Under the pieces are notes generated by a model. That model searched no databases. It was not told the DNA's origin and worked only from the letters and a program-made list of their open reading frames with translations. The position numbers and the translations under genes were made by a program. Below are positions 1 through 10,990 of a DNA stretch of 64,000 nt, one piece after another (the first letter of the stretch is position 1; every line of letters begins with the position of its first letter). The stretch spans positions 310,001-374,000 of the forward strand of contig SMMW01000624.1 of assembly GCA_004794655.1 (NCBI GenBank), given 5' to 3'. The DNA comes from Marisa cornuarietis. Its lineage: Eukaryota; Mollusca; Gastropoda; Architaenioglossa; Ampullariidae.

Positions 1-248
1 TCCTATATCATGATGTGCAAAGCGGCGATGTAGATGGGAAGGCAAGTATTGCATCGCAGAACTTTCATCTTAAAATGTCAAGAGCTTGATGGCATCAAAA
101 AATAGTAAAAATACCCGACAGAACACTAACTTTAAGACTAAATAACAAGCAATAAGTATTCATTAAACTCAACTGTTTCTGCCACCACCAACCACCCTCT
201 TGCTAGTCCCCTCCCCAGTCTTTTCGCCCTCATTCCTGTCTTCCATCT

Positions 249-283
<35 letters not shown>

Positions 284-284
284 C
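249..284. repeat. (CAA)n trinucleotide microsatellite
   Basis: About twelve copies of CAA. The same trinucleotide forms the 3' tail of the LINE at 13341-17530, but the bases before this array do not resemble the end of that element, so I treat it as a simple microsatellite. Confidence 0.9.
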
Positions 285-2599
285 TAAAACTAATTTTAAA
301 AATCTGTCACGCGGAGAGCACTCAGTAATACCTGGCTCCGGCAGTTGCTTCCTGTTGTCCACTCTCAGGTGTGCCACGACCAGGCAGGTAAGCAAAACAA
401 TGAGAAACACTCCTCGCCTAGAATCCTGTGACATTTCTCCCTGTTGCCAAGGCGACGGTAATCGGGACTACACTGCTTATCCCTTCGGTCAACTGAAAAC
501 AGTTCGAAGCCAACCACCACGCAGGCGGCTGCTGTCTCTGCGCCCAGGAACAAGCCCCGCAAACCGCCTTATTTTTTTTTTAAAGTCCAATCTGCGCATT
601 GAATCCACATTAAGTGCTTTTTAAAAGATCTGCGTATAATTTTTCCCTGTTCTTTTTTTTCTCCTGCCTTCCTCACCGACAGAATCCATTGTGGCTCCCA
701 GGACACAGCGTGGCGACCTTTTTGTGCAAGTAATCCCTCACGTTGGCTTTTGGCGGGAAGGGAGGAAGAAGGACCCTATTTTCAGACCACCTGACAAAAG
801 AGAAATAAACGGTCTTGGGGATGGTAATATGCAAGTCAGAGTCCAGGCCTTTCGCTTCCGCGGGCGCCTCCTGATCGCAGAGCCTGGCGCGCAGCTAACA
901 TATTTATCGAGCAAAAGGGGGGAAGACGGGAGGGGCGCTACACTGCTCCGGCTACCGCTGTCGCTGGGGGTCTGTGTAACGTGCAAATCGCACGAGCCTT
1001 CACATCGGAAGAACTCGCAGACACCGCCGGCGCCTGTAGAAGAGAAATCGGGAGGGGGGCATCGCCAGGCATCATGAAACTATGAATTTGGTGTGAGGGA
1101 CAGATTGGGCTTTCTCGGCGGGTCACTGTCGCATAATGTGCATGGGTCAATGTCGTATACGTCAATAACATATGATACGAAACAATACGACTTCCTCATC
1201 TTACTGGAAAAAATAGTTACTTGTTTAGTTCTCATGGACTATAGACCACATATAAAGACACAACATTCATCAAATAAGCATCATAAGTATTTACACACAA
1301 CTTTTAAAATGTATATGGTAGAGGAGGTTAATCCTGCATAATACCATATGGGTCAAGGATGTATGAATAATATTATTTTGGTGTCTTTGCCGGTGTCTTT
1401 GAACTTCGTAGTCAATGTCACATTGGTTGGTGATTACCTTATGGCTAGGAATAGAGAATAGAATACTATATGGAATGCCATGTAACATGGTATCTCTAAC
1501 AGAAGGCAGTCAAAACAAGCGCCTTGAGTGTTTTTTTTTTTACGAGAAAACTGGCAGAAGGTTGCTTTACTCTTTACGATTTAACCCAGCCACTGAATGG
1601 ATCAGGGCAATCAAATGCTGCTTATGTATTTTTAATTTCTCTTAACAAGACTCTTAACTTTTGAAGTTAGTTTTGAGATTGGTTCTCAAGCAGACTGCTC
1701 ACAGCCATTACACTTCACCATGAACGATACTGGCTTGAAGCCGACCACCAGCTCGATGCTTTCTCAGGTGTGTTTTCAGCATCTTAAGGACAGAAAGCAT
1801 GTACAGGACTAGAAAAGCGCGAATCAAGAGCGATTGCACGAGACCACAGTTTCCCTGTCGGCTATTTCGTGGATCTCCAGTAACTGTTACTAGTATTGCT
1901 GTTACTGTGCCTTCCAGCTAAAAAGGCGCTTACAAATTAAAAAAATTCGATCCCAGAGATTCCCTTCAATACCCCTCCCAACCCTGCCCCACCCCTTTCA
2001 CATTCATCAGCATTCTTCTAGCATGAATCCATTACTGCTGCCCTTGGGAAGGGGGCGGCTAATTGAAGAAAAAGAACACGTTGTCTCCAGGCAACATTCT
2101 TTTGTAGAGACATGAGCTATGGTGAGCTTCCCTTGTCCTCAGAGGCTTTTGACTAAGAACATGGCAACTTGGTTTATTGCGAGCTAGGTCACCTCTGACA
2201 TTAGCTAGAGTACTTAAGGGTGTCTTACAGGAGATTTGTCTGTCAGTGTATGTCCCTCTGTTCTTTATTCGGCCGTCTAATGGTGAGATGGGGGAGGTGG
2301 TGAGGTGGCGAGGCCTACTCTAGTAAGAAAAGGATGATAATGGACTAAATATTTGATTTATTTACCACGTTAATACAGGAGTTGTCCGCTGTGCTAAAGG
2401 AAAAAAAAAACTGATCAAAGAAACTAAGGATGGACAACAATGAAGTGATTTGTAGCTGAAGAGAGCAGCTGGGAAGAATTCCGTACTAACTCCTTGTCGT
2501 AAGCTTTTATTGCGGCTTCAATCTACACGTGCAGTCAAGTTTTCGTATTTTCACTTGATATGCATACTACTTTCGATGCACCTAAGACAAACAGGCTGT

Positions 2600-2600
<1 letters not shown>
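285..2600. other. No recognisable gene
   Basis: I see no exon, RNA gene or mobile element that I can support here. Positions 660-1060 are richer in G+C and CpG than the surroundings and are open in several frames, but codon use and composition do not favour any frame. The rest is AT-rich non-coding sequence. Confidence 0.5.

Positions 2601-2601
<1 letters not shown>

Positions 2602-2681
<80 letters not shown>
2602..2681. repeat. (CA)40 microsatellite
   Basis: An uninterrupted CA dinucleotide run of about 80 bp. It ends directly at the left copy of a 21-bp direct repeat (2681-2701). Open frames across it encode only His-Thr repeats and are not genes. Confidence 0.97.
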
Positions 2682-2682
<1 letters not shown>

Positions 2683-3712
2683 CTCCATCGTCTCTTCCTG
2701 TCCAATAAACCAGCAATAAAGAAAAATAAAACATATATTATATAGATATAATATAATGTTTCTTCTTGTGTTTCTCAGTTAGCTACCCTTTTCCAATGCC
2801 AACCGTGTGTTGTAATTTAAAACTTTTTCCAGCTTACAAACAATAAGTATTTTTGGACCTCCATACGCAAAACCACGTACTTCATAATGTGCTCTTGCCG
2901 ATACTGATATACCTGTTTTAAAATGAACTTTATATTCATTGAACGTGGGAAGATCTGCATATTTGCTGTTTAACGTGTATAATTAACTGGCAAAAACATT
3001 TGTCAGCTTCAGTTAAACTACATTGTGGTTATGCGTGTTGGCCATCCTACACCTTGCTCTCCAGTCTCGATCATAATGTCTTCCTTAACCGAGAAGATCA
3101 AGAAGAAACGTCCGACTAAGTTTGGCAAACTTCTTTCCTGATGGCCAAAATAAACGTTGCTAAATCATATTTGTCCGATTAAAAACAGCCTTTAAGTCGA
3201 TTCGTAAGGTGCCGATGTGAAGATTGTAGTATTTACTGACATCATATGGAGGATTGCGAATGTGGGTATCAGAGAGATACACCTGCTAAAGGGCTGCAAA
3301 ATACGAAAAAGTGTTCTACGTACCTGATGTATCCATACATGTATGTCTTCTGACTGATAACCGACAGATAATGGCGCTGTTTTGCTTGTCCTTCTGACAT
3401 TTTCTAGAACAACCTTTCCATTGACCTTAAAATTCCCATTATTTACTCTGTTACAATCTTTTAGGTTGTTTACAATAAACCTTTAAGAATACGCCTTGCA
3501 AAGCGCAATGATTTTTTTCCTTAGTATGCTGCCTTAATTAACCACTTATTTTTAAATTAAAAAAAATCCTGTTTCTGAAAAAAAACACTTAAAGAACACA
3601 AACAACAAGAAAGTGAAAATAAAAATTACATCTTTCATGATTCTTGTAAACATTTAGTTTTACTTTTTTTTCTAAAGAGTACGTGCAAAAAATCTCCATC
3701 GTCTCTTCCTGT
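2681..3712. repeat. 1-kb segment bracketed by exact 21-bp direct repeats
   Basis: The same 21 bases occur at 2681-2701 and 3692-3712, both starting 'atctccatcg' and ending 'tctcttcctgt'. The repeat is not low-complexity. The bases on either side differ, so the match is exactly 21 bp. About 990 bp lies between the copies. It is AT-rich, contains AATAAA-like signals, and ends in a short A run just before the right copy. This layout fits a retroposed insertion with a long target-site duplication, but I recognise no coding content, so the inserted element is unclassified. Confidence 0.5.
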
Positions 3713-4065
3713 ACCGAGAGGAAAGTTCTTAGAACTTGGGGGCCAGCAGACAGAACTAAAAGCTCTTCTACGAAAGGAAACTAATTTCTGTCTTGAAGCG
3801 GAAGGGAGACAAGTCGGGTGATTTGGACATCAAAGCCTAGACACATCTGTGGCGACCATTACTGGTAAGGAGCTCTTCAATCACGAAAACCAGTCAAGCA
3901 CACCTCTCATCAAGTGTGACTTAAATTTTCTTTTGACATATGCACGGACTTTGCATATGCAGGACGGAGCGATGCTGAAGTGCTTAATTTATAAAAAAAA
4001 AATTAATGGAAAAGAAATTGACATTTCCATTTTCTCGTACTTATCTGCCATGAATTTACTTCCAG

Positions 4066-4218
4066 GTCTGAGTGTCCTGCTGCAAAGAGCTCTGGCTGCT
4101 TCACAGTCACACCTCCTGAATCTGTCCTCAAAACCCTCATCGATTCTGCTGAGGACAGGGCTAGTTCCAGACCAGCTAATCACTCAGTGTTTGCCGTCCC
4201 CACAGACCGGCCAAATGG
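4066..4218 (+). CDS. Candidate orphan internal exon, 51 codons, unknown product
   Basis: The interval follows a possible acceptor ('ttacttccag') and ends at a good donor ('gtgagt' at 4219-4224). It is 153 nt long, with phase 2 at both ends. The open frame reads SECPAAKSSGC near its start and NHSVFAVPTDRPNG at its end, which looks more protein-like than its surroundings. The pattern hydrophobic-FA-PTD recalls the first conserved block of fasciclin (FAS1) domains, but this is weak. No partner exon on the plus strand was found. Other frames are also open here, so this could be chance. Confidence 0.22.
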
Positions 4219-6750
4219 GTGAGTACTGTCTAATTGTAGCTCAGTTTTCGCCCTATTTTTTATTTTATTTTTCGATTACCTTGCCTCAAAGAGATCCTAA
4301 AATACAGAAAATGACAGTTAGGAGAAAAATGGAGGTGGTCTAATTTCAGTCAAAGCATGCAGTTGACGTGAAAGCGAAAAATGTTCTAGCTTAACACAAA
4401 GCTAGTCTATTATTTTTTTTAAATTATATATGCTCTGATTCCCTTTAAAACTTAATTCTATTTCTACAATTTTTGCCGTAACGGAATTACTAAGGGCTAC
4501 CTCTATTATAGTTTTTTTTAAAAAAAATATTCATTTTAAAAATTAAAGTTTTTTCAACAGCAAAAATGAACAGTCACAAACGTTTGCTGATATGTTTAAA
4601 GTCTTTTAACTTGCCACAAGTCAAATATAAAATATTTCTTTATTAATCTCCGGGGAAAAAATGGACAAACCTGCCAGTCTTTCTTCATGGTTAAAAGAAA
4701 TCTGCCACAAGTTTTTTGCTTCTTATTTTAAAAATTAGCATCATGATTGCGAATAACTAGCCACGTTCATGAATACAAAGATAATAATTGTAATTTAGCT
4801 CCAGTCGTTTTCTACTACATAACACAATTAGTAAAGTCAATCACATCCTTTTTCACACAAGATGAACGTGAGGAACGGATTTTGTGAATTTTGCGAGTTT
4901 GAATTTACCGTTGAAACGCACGAGCAGGGAAATAGAACAAGACATAGACAAATCCTGTAGAAAATGTGTTGAAATGACATGTGGGCCTCACTTCTCAGTA
5001 AAAACTACAAATTAAGAGCAGAGAAATTAGTGACAAGGCAACCAAAATGTAGTTAACCCTGACCTCTGCGACTCCGCGATGGGGAGAGACAGAGAGGAGA
5101 CAGAGGCAGCAACAGACAGACAAACAGAACGGTAGACGATTAAACAGAGACATAGAAAAAGACTTCAAGACAGATATTGGGCATAACTCAAGAAGTGACA
5201 AGGAAGGAGAAGGCATCTGAGGGATTCACAGTTTTGCAGAAATTTTGTTGCTCCCACAGGACAGGGCTTTTGATGCTGAAAGCAGATTTTCCCCCATTTT
5301 CCGTTCGTGGTCATGGCCATAAAAAAGAGCCGTGGCCAATATCCAATATAGAAGAAAGTTTTCTTTGAAAACAGTCTTTCGCCAAGATACCACCGAGCAT
5401 CCCAAACGGTTATGGCTCTTGGCGGGCTTCATAGTCTTATCACCAAGAGGGTCATACAAGCACGGCCATCCATTTGCCGGTGGAGCCGCGACATCCTGGG
5501 TTTGTGGAATTTCTGATGCTGTCCTATTGATCGAAGTCGCGATGTTTTGTCATCGGTCTTACCACCAACTCATCGCTCATCCTTCCAGGCCTGCGAAATC
5601 GGCGCCACGCTGAGTCTGCCGCAAACCCTTCCACCCCCCTCCACAGTTATAAATCTTGCAGCTGCATGGCCACGTATGGGGGGAGGAAGGCGAAAAAAGA
5701 TAACTCTTTTAGACTCGATCGATCAGTTACTTAATCTGGAACTAGCTTCACCTTTTTTAAATTGCATGAATAAAATTTAATTTTTTTGTCAATATCAAAG
5801 AGAACTTTGTCAAAAACATGACTTTCATACTACTTGGACTTAAAATGTCATGGCTTAATTTAACCTCCCTAAGAAATTCCTACCCTACAGCGAAGACTCA
5901 AACCGATCAAGACACGACTCCAACGGATCATCAATAAAACAACAAGTAAGATAGATCAAGGTCGCCATGGCAACTAAGACCACGGCACACGATTGCATCA
6001 AGGTGGCCACCACCACCACCACTGCAGACAAATCAACCTCCTCCCCCGCCCTCAACCTTCACTGACCACGCTCATTACTCAATGCATCCTCCAACCTGTC
6101 AAGCTATCCTCCAAGTGGAGCCAAAACTTGTTTCGAAGTGGCTTCACGCGTGTCAAACGCTCCAGTAAAACCCTGGGCCCCTGACACAAAGAGGCGTGGA
6201 GAAATCAATATCATCAAATCTTGCAAAACCAGTCCTTTCTTCACGCTTCAAAGTAACGCACTCTTGCAACTTCGCCATTTCCACGCATGCGCGCTGACAC
6301 TGAAGCTCACGTACTTTGCTTCTGTAAGGAAGTGACGTCGGACTTAAAACTTACACATCAATTTAATTAGATGGCCGAGGTTTTTTGAGGGTCTTATTTT
6401 TAAAACCGTAAAAAACAGGACCTTATTAAAGGACGAGTCGTTGTCTAACGTTTCTTATGACTGTTGCCATTTTCGTAAACTTCAGACCTCGAATCAAATC
6501 TCTGATCGAATCTCTGAACTGACTTTTTTGCTGGCAAAGGAGAAAATGTCAAAGGTTTATTTTTATCACGCGACGATGTGGAGTACATGGGTGTTTGGAA
6601 GAGAGAAACAAATAAAAGAAAAAAAGAAAGGATAGAACAAAGAAAAATAAGGTTAAAAGTAGGAAAAAATGCTTATCATCATTATCAACGGTAATCTCTA
6701 TATGTCTCTAGATGCGTGTATCTGTGTCTTTGTGCAAATATCTGAGTGCA

Positions 6751-6752
<2 letters not shown>
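4219..6752. other. No recognisable gene
   Basis: AT-rich sequence with short homopolymer runs. I found no supported exon, tRNA or mobile element. If the candidate microexon at 6903-6929 is real, this stretch is intronic on the minus strand; otherwise it is downstream of, or between, genes. Confidence 0.45.
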
Positions 6753-6798
<46 letters not shown>

Positions 6799-6799
6799 T
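6753..6799. repeat. (TG)n followed by (AG)n microsatellite
   Basis: About 16 TG units followed directly by about seven AG units. Confidence 0.95.
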
Positions 6800-6902
6800 T
6801 TTGTTTTTTAGTTTGAGACTGAACCGTCAGATAATTTGATTATATAGAATTAAATAACAGAACAACAATAAGAAAATAACACAAGGAAGGAAAACAACTT
6901 AC

Positions 6903-6929
6903 AGTTCGTCGCTGAGTTTGGTTCGTAGA
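6903..6929 (-). CDS. Candidate 27-nt microexon 6 of the CUB-domain gene
   Basis: On the minus strand a strong acceptor ('ttttctctttcag') precedes, and a strong donor ('gtaagtt') follows, a 27-nt interval. Exon 5 ends in phase 1, and the first two bases here complete a Val codon. The exon then reads YEPNSATN and ends in phase 1 again, so it adds exactly nine codons without changing frame. It would lie just after the second CUB domain, in a linker. The support is two good splice sites plus correct phase. Its short length means coincidence cannot be excluded, and no later exon was found to confirm it. Confidence 0.38.
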
Positions 6930-7714
6930 CTGAAAGAGAAAATTGCAATTAGTTAACAGCTTATAGTTGCCAATAAGCCCAGTGAAAAATAACCATTATT
7001 TACTAACCATGTTTTCAGACTAAGCAATACACCTTTAAAGATATTCTATGATTCATTTACATGCGTTCACATAAAACGAAAAAAAAAACCCCCCAAAAAC
7101 AAAAACAAAAAAAAACCCACACACCAAGCGATGAAAGGGACAATAGTAGGAAAACGTTTGCAGCAAGACTTTTCTAGTTACTTCCCTTGGAATGTCAAGT
7201 AGTTATGTTGACATGAATCGCACCGGGGTTAATTGATTCGTTTCGTGCTTCCAAGTTTTAGCTGTACCTGGACCTGGGTAATGAGCAGACGTTGTATTTG
7301 ATTTTATTTAAAAACTCATTTGTTTTGAATACTGGGGGAAACAGTTTTATCTCAAGCCAGGTGTCATTTTTACCTGAAACCTCTCATCAGTGTTCACCGC
7401 TTTCGCAATAAGGAATAAACACGGACACCTCTCTCCCCTCCTCCACTCCCTCTGCATCTCTCTCTTTAATGTTTGTCTCTGTCTCTCTTTTTCTGCCTCT
7501 GTTAAGCTCTTTCTCTTTTCTCACTCCTCAGTTTCTTTGTCCCATCGCCCACTCTCTCTCTCTACCGTTGTACCGTATATCAGAGGTTTTATTTTTTGCC
7601 TATTAATTTATGTAAAATGAAGGCTTTGAAATGGTCTCAGTTTTACTGAGTTGATGATGTCAATCACATCTACAGATTGACTGGCTGCACAGATGCCCTA
7701 TACGTCACTGACCT

Positions 7715-7960
7715 TCCCGATCTCGCCTTGGGCCGCAGCGGTTAGCGCCCGTCACAAATACAGTAAAGATTGCCTGCCGTGGGTTCAGACCTCGTCTCGG
7801 GCACGCTGTTCGTTCTTTGCATGTGCCATCGTTTTACAGCACTGGCTGCTTTGCCTTAGTTCCTCACACCGCGTAAAAGACCCATTCCCTCCCATCCACC
7901 CACCTCACCCACCTCACCCAACTTCCGATCTCTTCTTCCGTCATTGTTTGGTTCCATATG
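7715..7960 (+). mobile_element. tRNA-derived SINE, first of a tandem pair
   Basis: The head has tRNA-like internal promoter boxes: an A-box-like 'gcagcggttagcgccc' at 7735-7750 and a B-box-like 'gggttcagacctc' at 7781-7793, spaced as in a tRNA. A pyrimidine-rich tail with short CCCACCT repeats follows. The left edge is approximate. No tRNA fold good enough for a functional tRNA gene was seen. Confidence 0.55.
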
Positions 7961-8002
7961 TATTGTCAGAATTTCGTTTAGTCACTAGCCTCTACTCTTA
8001 TT

Positions 8003-8285
8003 TCGGGGAACGGATAGCCAAGCCTTGGCGTCCGAACGGAGAGATCCACTGGTTCAATACCCGTGTAGCGCAGATTACTTCCTCTAGTCGACACAGCTAA
8101 GCGGGAATGGGTACCTGACTCCAATAAAGGTTGGGGAAAGTAAGGCAGCAAGGGAGAGGGGAACTGGCCCCGAGATAAGTGAGGTCTCTAACACCTCCTT
8201 CCCTGACGACATGACAAAGGTCGTGAGACGACCTTTACCTTAATCTTACTCCTCTTTTGCGCTAAAAAAAGAAAAGAAAAGAAAC
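8003..8285 (+). mobile_element. tRNA-derived SINE with A-rich tail
   Basis: The tRNA-like head starts with 'ggggaacggatagccaagc' (A-box region). It has a B-box-like 'ctggttcaatacccg' near 8052-8066. The body contains 'gggaatgggtacctgact' and a self-complementary stretch 'aaggtcgtgagacgacctt' at 8218-8236. It ends in an A-rich tail at 8262-8285. The 'aatgggtacct' body motif recurs in the minus-strand copy at 40870-41005, supporting one family. Confidence 0.7.
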
Positions 8286-8670
8286 CTACAACATTTAACT
8301 GTACCGAGTAATCAAACGTTTAACATACGTAACAACAAATGGCAAACAAACGTTTGTCACGTGACACTACGAAGAGGAAACAGACCTTTTCATGTAACAG
8401 AAAAACACATTCATGACTCAGTTTATACTTGTTAAGTATAACTGCATAGAGAAGACTGACAGAGGGAACGAAGAGCAAAGTCTCAAGTGTAACTGTTTCA
8501 GAAGAGGATGTTACCGAAACACTGACAATTCCTTCAAGTACATATAAGTAGGTTCAAGAAGATCTATCTATACAACATTACAGTAGAACACTTATACACT
8601 GAGAAGTGATGTAATGATGGTGAGCAGACAACGACGAAGGACTGTGAGTGGAAGAGTTTGAAAGTCTCAC

Positions 8671-8906
8671 CTGTGTTGTTGGGATGTCTGACGACAGGTG
8701 TCACATCCACGTGTTCTCCCACAAACTCGTACGTGGCGGCGAAGCCCTGCTCCTCGGCGCTGCGGTCTGTATCAAAAGTAACAAGTAGACTGTCTCCCCT
8801 CGACAAGACTTCTTCTCCGTTGTGAAAACTACAAAATTGCTTGATGATGGGACTGTCTGTGTCGATGCCGTTATATACAGAAATTAGATCAGGTGCGTTA
8901 AAACAG
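8671..8906 (-). CDS. Exon 5: second half of CUB domain 2, SOL-1/NETO-like gene
   Basis: This 236-nt exon lies between acceptor 'cctgttgcag' and donor 'gtgaga'. It enters in phase 2, where the AG left by exon 4 plus C gives Ser, and leaves in phase 1. It encodes the C-terminal half of a CUB domain: CFNAPDLISVYNG carries the third cysteine and the typical D-x-(I/V)-x-VY-x-G strand. QFCSF carries the fourth cysteine, and GDSLLVTFDTDRS...GFAATYEF is the canonical closing block. A linker with an N-x-T site (NNT) follows. CUB domains are extracellular protein-interaction modules. In SOL-1 and NETO proteins they bind and modulate ionotropic glutamate receptors. That role is inferred from domain order and overall resemblance, not proven. 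Confidence 0.85.
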
Positions 8907-10060
8907 CTGCAACAGGTAATAAAGTGATTAATTAGCCAGGTATGTCTCTCTAATATAATAGCTGAAAATATATTTTAGGTTTAAGAGCATTGCGTAACTG
9001 TGACTGCCTGACTGACTATCAAATCATAAAATACACATTATTAAAATCAAATATACAAACAATAAAATAGTAATATACAAGTAGTACGGTGTAGCTATAC
9101 AAACGACGTAGAACAAGTAAACAAATAATGAAATACAAATAAATAACTATTCTGCAAAACTTCAGTGACAGGGAGTCATATTATAGTGTCATTTCATAGG
9201 TCAATATGTTTTCTAATTTTTTTAAAAATTACCTTTCGCAACTGTTATCTGCATTTTCAGTATTTTATTGATGAATAACAAATTCTTAATCATTTTTATA
9301 ACTGGCTTGTTAAAAAACATTCATAATAACAAACGTCACCAATGCTAATATACAAATCATCTGTAAAGTATGAGTACAAATGCATTAAAACATTTGGATA
9401 TTCTGTGAGCCTTTTCTTACTTAACGATTATAAAAATATATTATAAATCTGTTGCTAAGCTGAAAATATTTGCATTAAAAGTTGCATTAAAAAAAATTAT
9501 TACAGGGCAGTAAAACGGGTGTTTTAGAGGAAAACGATAGCAGATGAATAAAAACAATTTGTCAGATTTTATACTACCTTAGGACTTTAATATAAATCAT
9601 TTAATGAACTTAAGACTTGAAAGGACATTTCGTGACAGCATAAAATTGACCATCAAGTCTTACCTTATATATATATATATACATATGTCATACTATAACA
9701 GGATAAAATATGATGTTATTTATGTTTATTAAAGCAAGGATCTAAACTATAAGTAGAAGTAGACAGAGGAAGTGTAGTTAGTAGTGGATGTAACAGTTGA
9801 TGTTATTAGCAGCAGTATTAGTAACACTGGAGTAGTAACAGTAGTCTAAATGATGGTAGAGTGGGGTGTAAGCACGTGCGGTAATGATTGCGAAGATGTT
9901 AGTGAGGACAGTGGTTGGTTAATTGTGTACACTGCTGCTTTTGAAATGTGTTGTTGTGGTTTTAGCTTAGCTGTTTGTTGTTGTGGTTTTGGTAGTGAGA
10001 CATCGTCTTTGGTTATATAACTGGGAGCCTGAACACCTGGAGCACTGTTCACTGAGAAGA

Positions 10061-10115
10061 ATAGTTAGTGTAACACTGTAATAGTTAGTGTAATACTGTA
10101 ATAGTTAGTGTAATG
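10061..10115. repeat. 20-bp tandem repeat, about 2.7 copies
   Basis: The unit 'atagttagtgtaacactgta' starts at 10061, 10081 and 10101 with only single-base differences. Confidence 0.9.
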
Positions 10116-10621
10116 AAGAAACAGGTCGTATCTTGATTACCTGACAAGATCCTGGCTAGAGCAGGAAAGGAGAAAAAAAAATCACACACAAAAGTCAATA
10201 ATGAGCTACTTATTTTCCTTCTTTATAATCCACGATTAGCAAATTGATTTGTAAGAATTGGAATGAAGAGTATAGTCGAATTTAGCAACAGGTTAGACAT
10301 TAAACACATCTGTACACAGTCACACACTCAGAAATACACGTTAACTAACGTAACTTAAGTAAACAAGTACATAAACAATTTTGTTTTCGTTAAAGTACAA
10401 ACGCAATCGATGATTTACACACTTGGTGACTTGTCTTGCTCCCATACAAGTTTCCCCTTAGATATGAAAAATGGTGTATGATATACGCATTTTATATTAT
10501 CTCTGTGATTAAAGGAATGTACTGTAAAACCAAGACATATTACACGCACTCGTTATGGAAGGTTACAACGAGATCAAACGACTATGGACCAGGGTAAATA
10601 ACTCTTCATACACGTTTCTTA

Positions 10622-10682
10622 AACAAGGGAGACTATTTATCAGTTATAAAAAGAGTTCTTTGTAGAGGCTGCCTCCCTTGTT
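10622..10682. repeat. Short inverted repeat, possible MITE remnant
   Basis: 'aacaagggag' at 10622-10631 is the exact reverse complement of 'ctcccttgtt' at 10673-10682, with a 41-bp AT-rich loop. Motifs of this type recur at the ends of small inverted-repeat elements in molluscan genomes, as far as I recall. The target-site duplication could not be defined. Confidence 0.45.
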
Positions 10683-10860
10683 ATATTAAACGTCTCCTCC
10701 ACGATTACATCTCAAATAAGATAAAGAACGCACAGACCAATAATTCGAGATGTGTTAAAGAACTAATTTAATTCCTAATTTAAACTAATGTGAGCGAGCA
10801 GCTGTATGACATTACGTAACACATTTATTTATAAATATTTTATGTTTTTTTGTTTTTTAG

Positions 10861-10990
10861 GATGATGATCTAGTGAAGTGGTTAAAAGCTCTATTGTTAC
10901 TGCTACGATCAGTTGGTAAGGTTTCAGTCCCACTTTAGTTCACAGCACTGCTGTGGATGTGAAACCACTGACAGGGCTGACCGCCATCCA
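10861..10990 (+). mobile_element. tRNA-like SINE head
   Basis: An A-box-like 'tctagtgaagtggttaaaagc' lies near 10869-10889, and a B-box-like 'ggtttcagtcccac' near 10920-10933, in tRNA-like spacing. A short unrelated body and a T-rich end follow. It looks degenerate, and both edges are approximate. Confidence 0.45.

Noticed and set aside
249..284. (CAA)n array as the tail of a second LINE copy
   Set aside because: The preceding sequence shows no similarity to the RNase H or C-terminal coding end of the LINE in this window.
691..1077. 128-codon plus-strand open frame in a GC-richer block
   Set aside because: Other frames are also open, it begins at a non-ATG codon, and no motif or conserved pattern is visible.
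2510..2745. Open frames across the CA microsatellite
   Set aside because: They are His-Thr repeats produced by the dinucleotide, with no flanking gene structure.
9846..10053. Minus-strand open frame with a possible acceptor, considered as an extra CUB-gene exon
   Set aside because: Its acceptor phase (1) does not match the phase-2 junction between exons 4 and 5, which already splice cleanly into a complete CUB domain.
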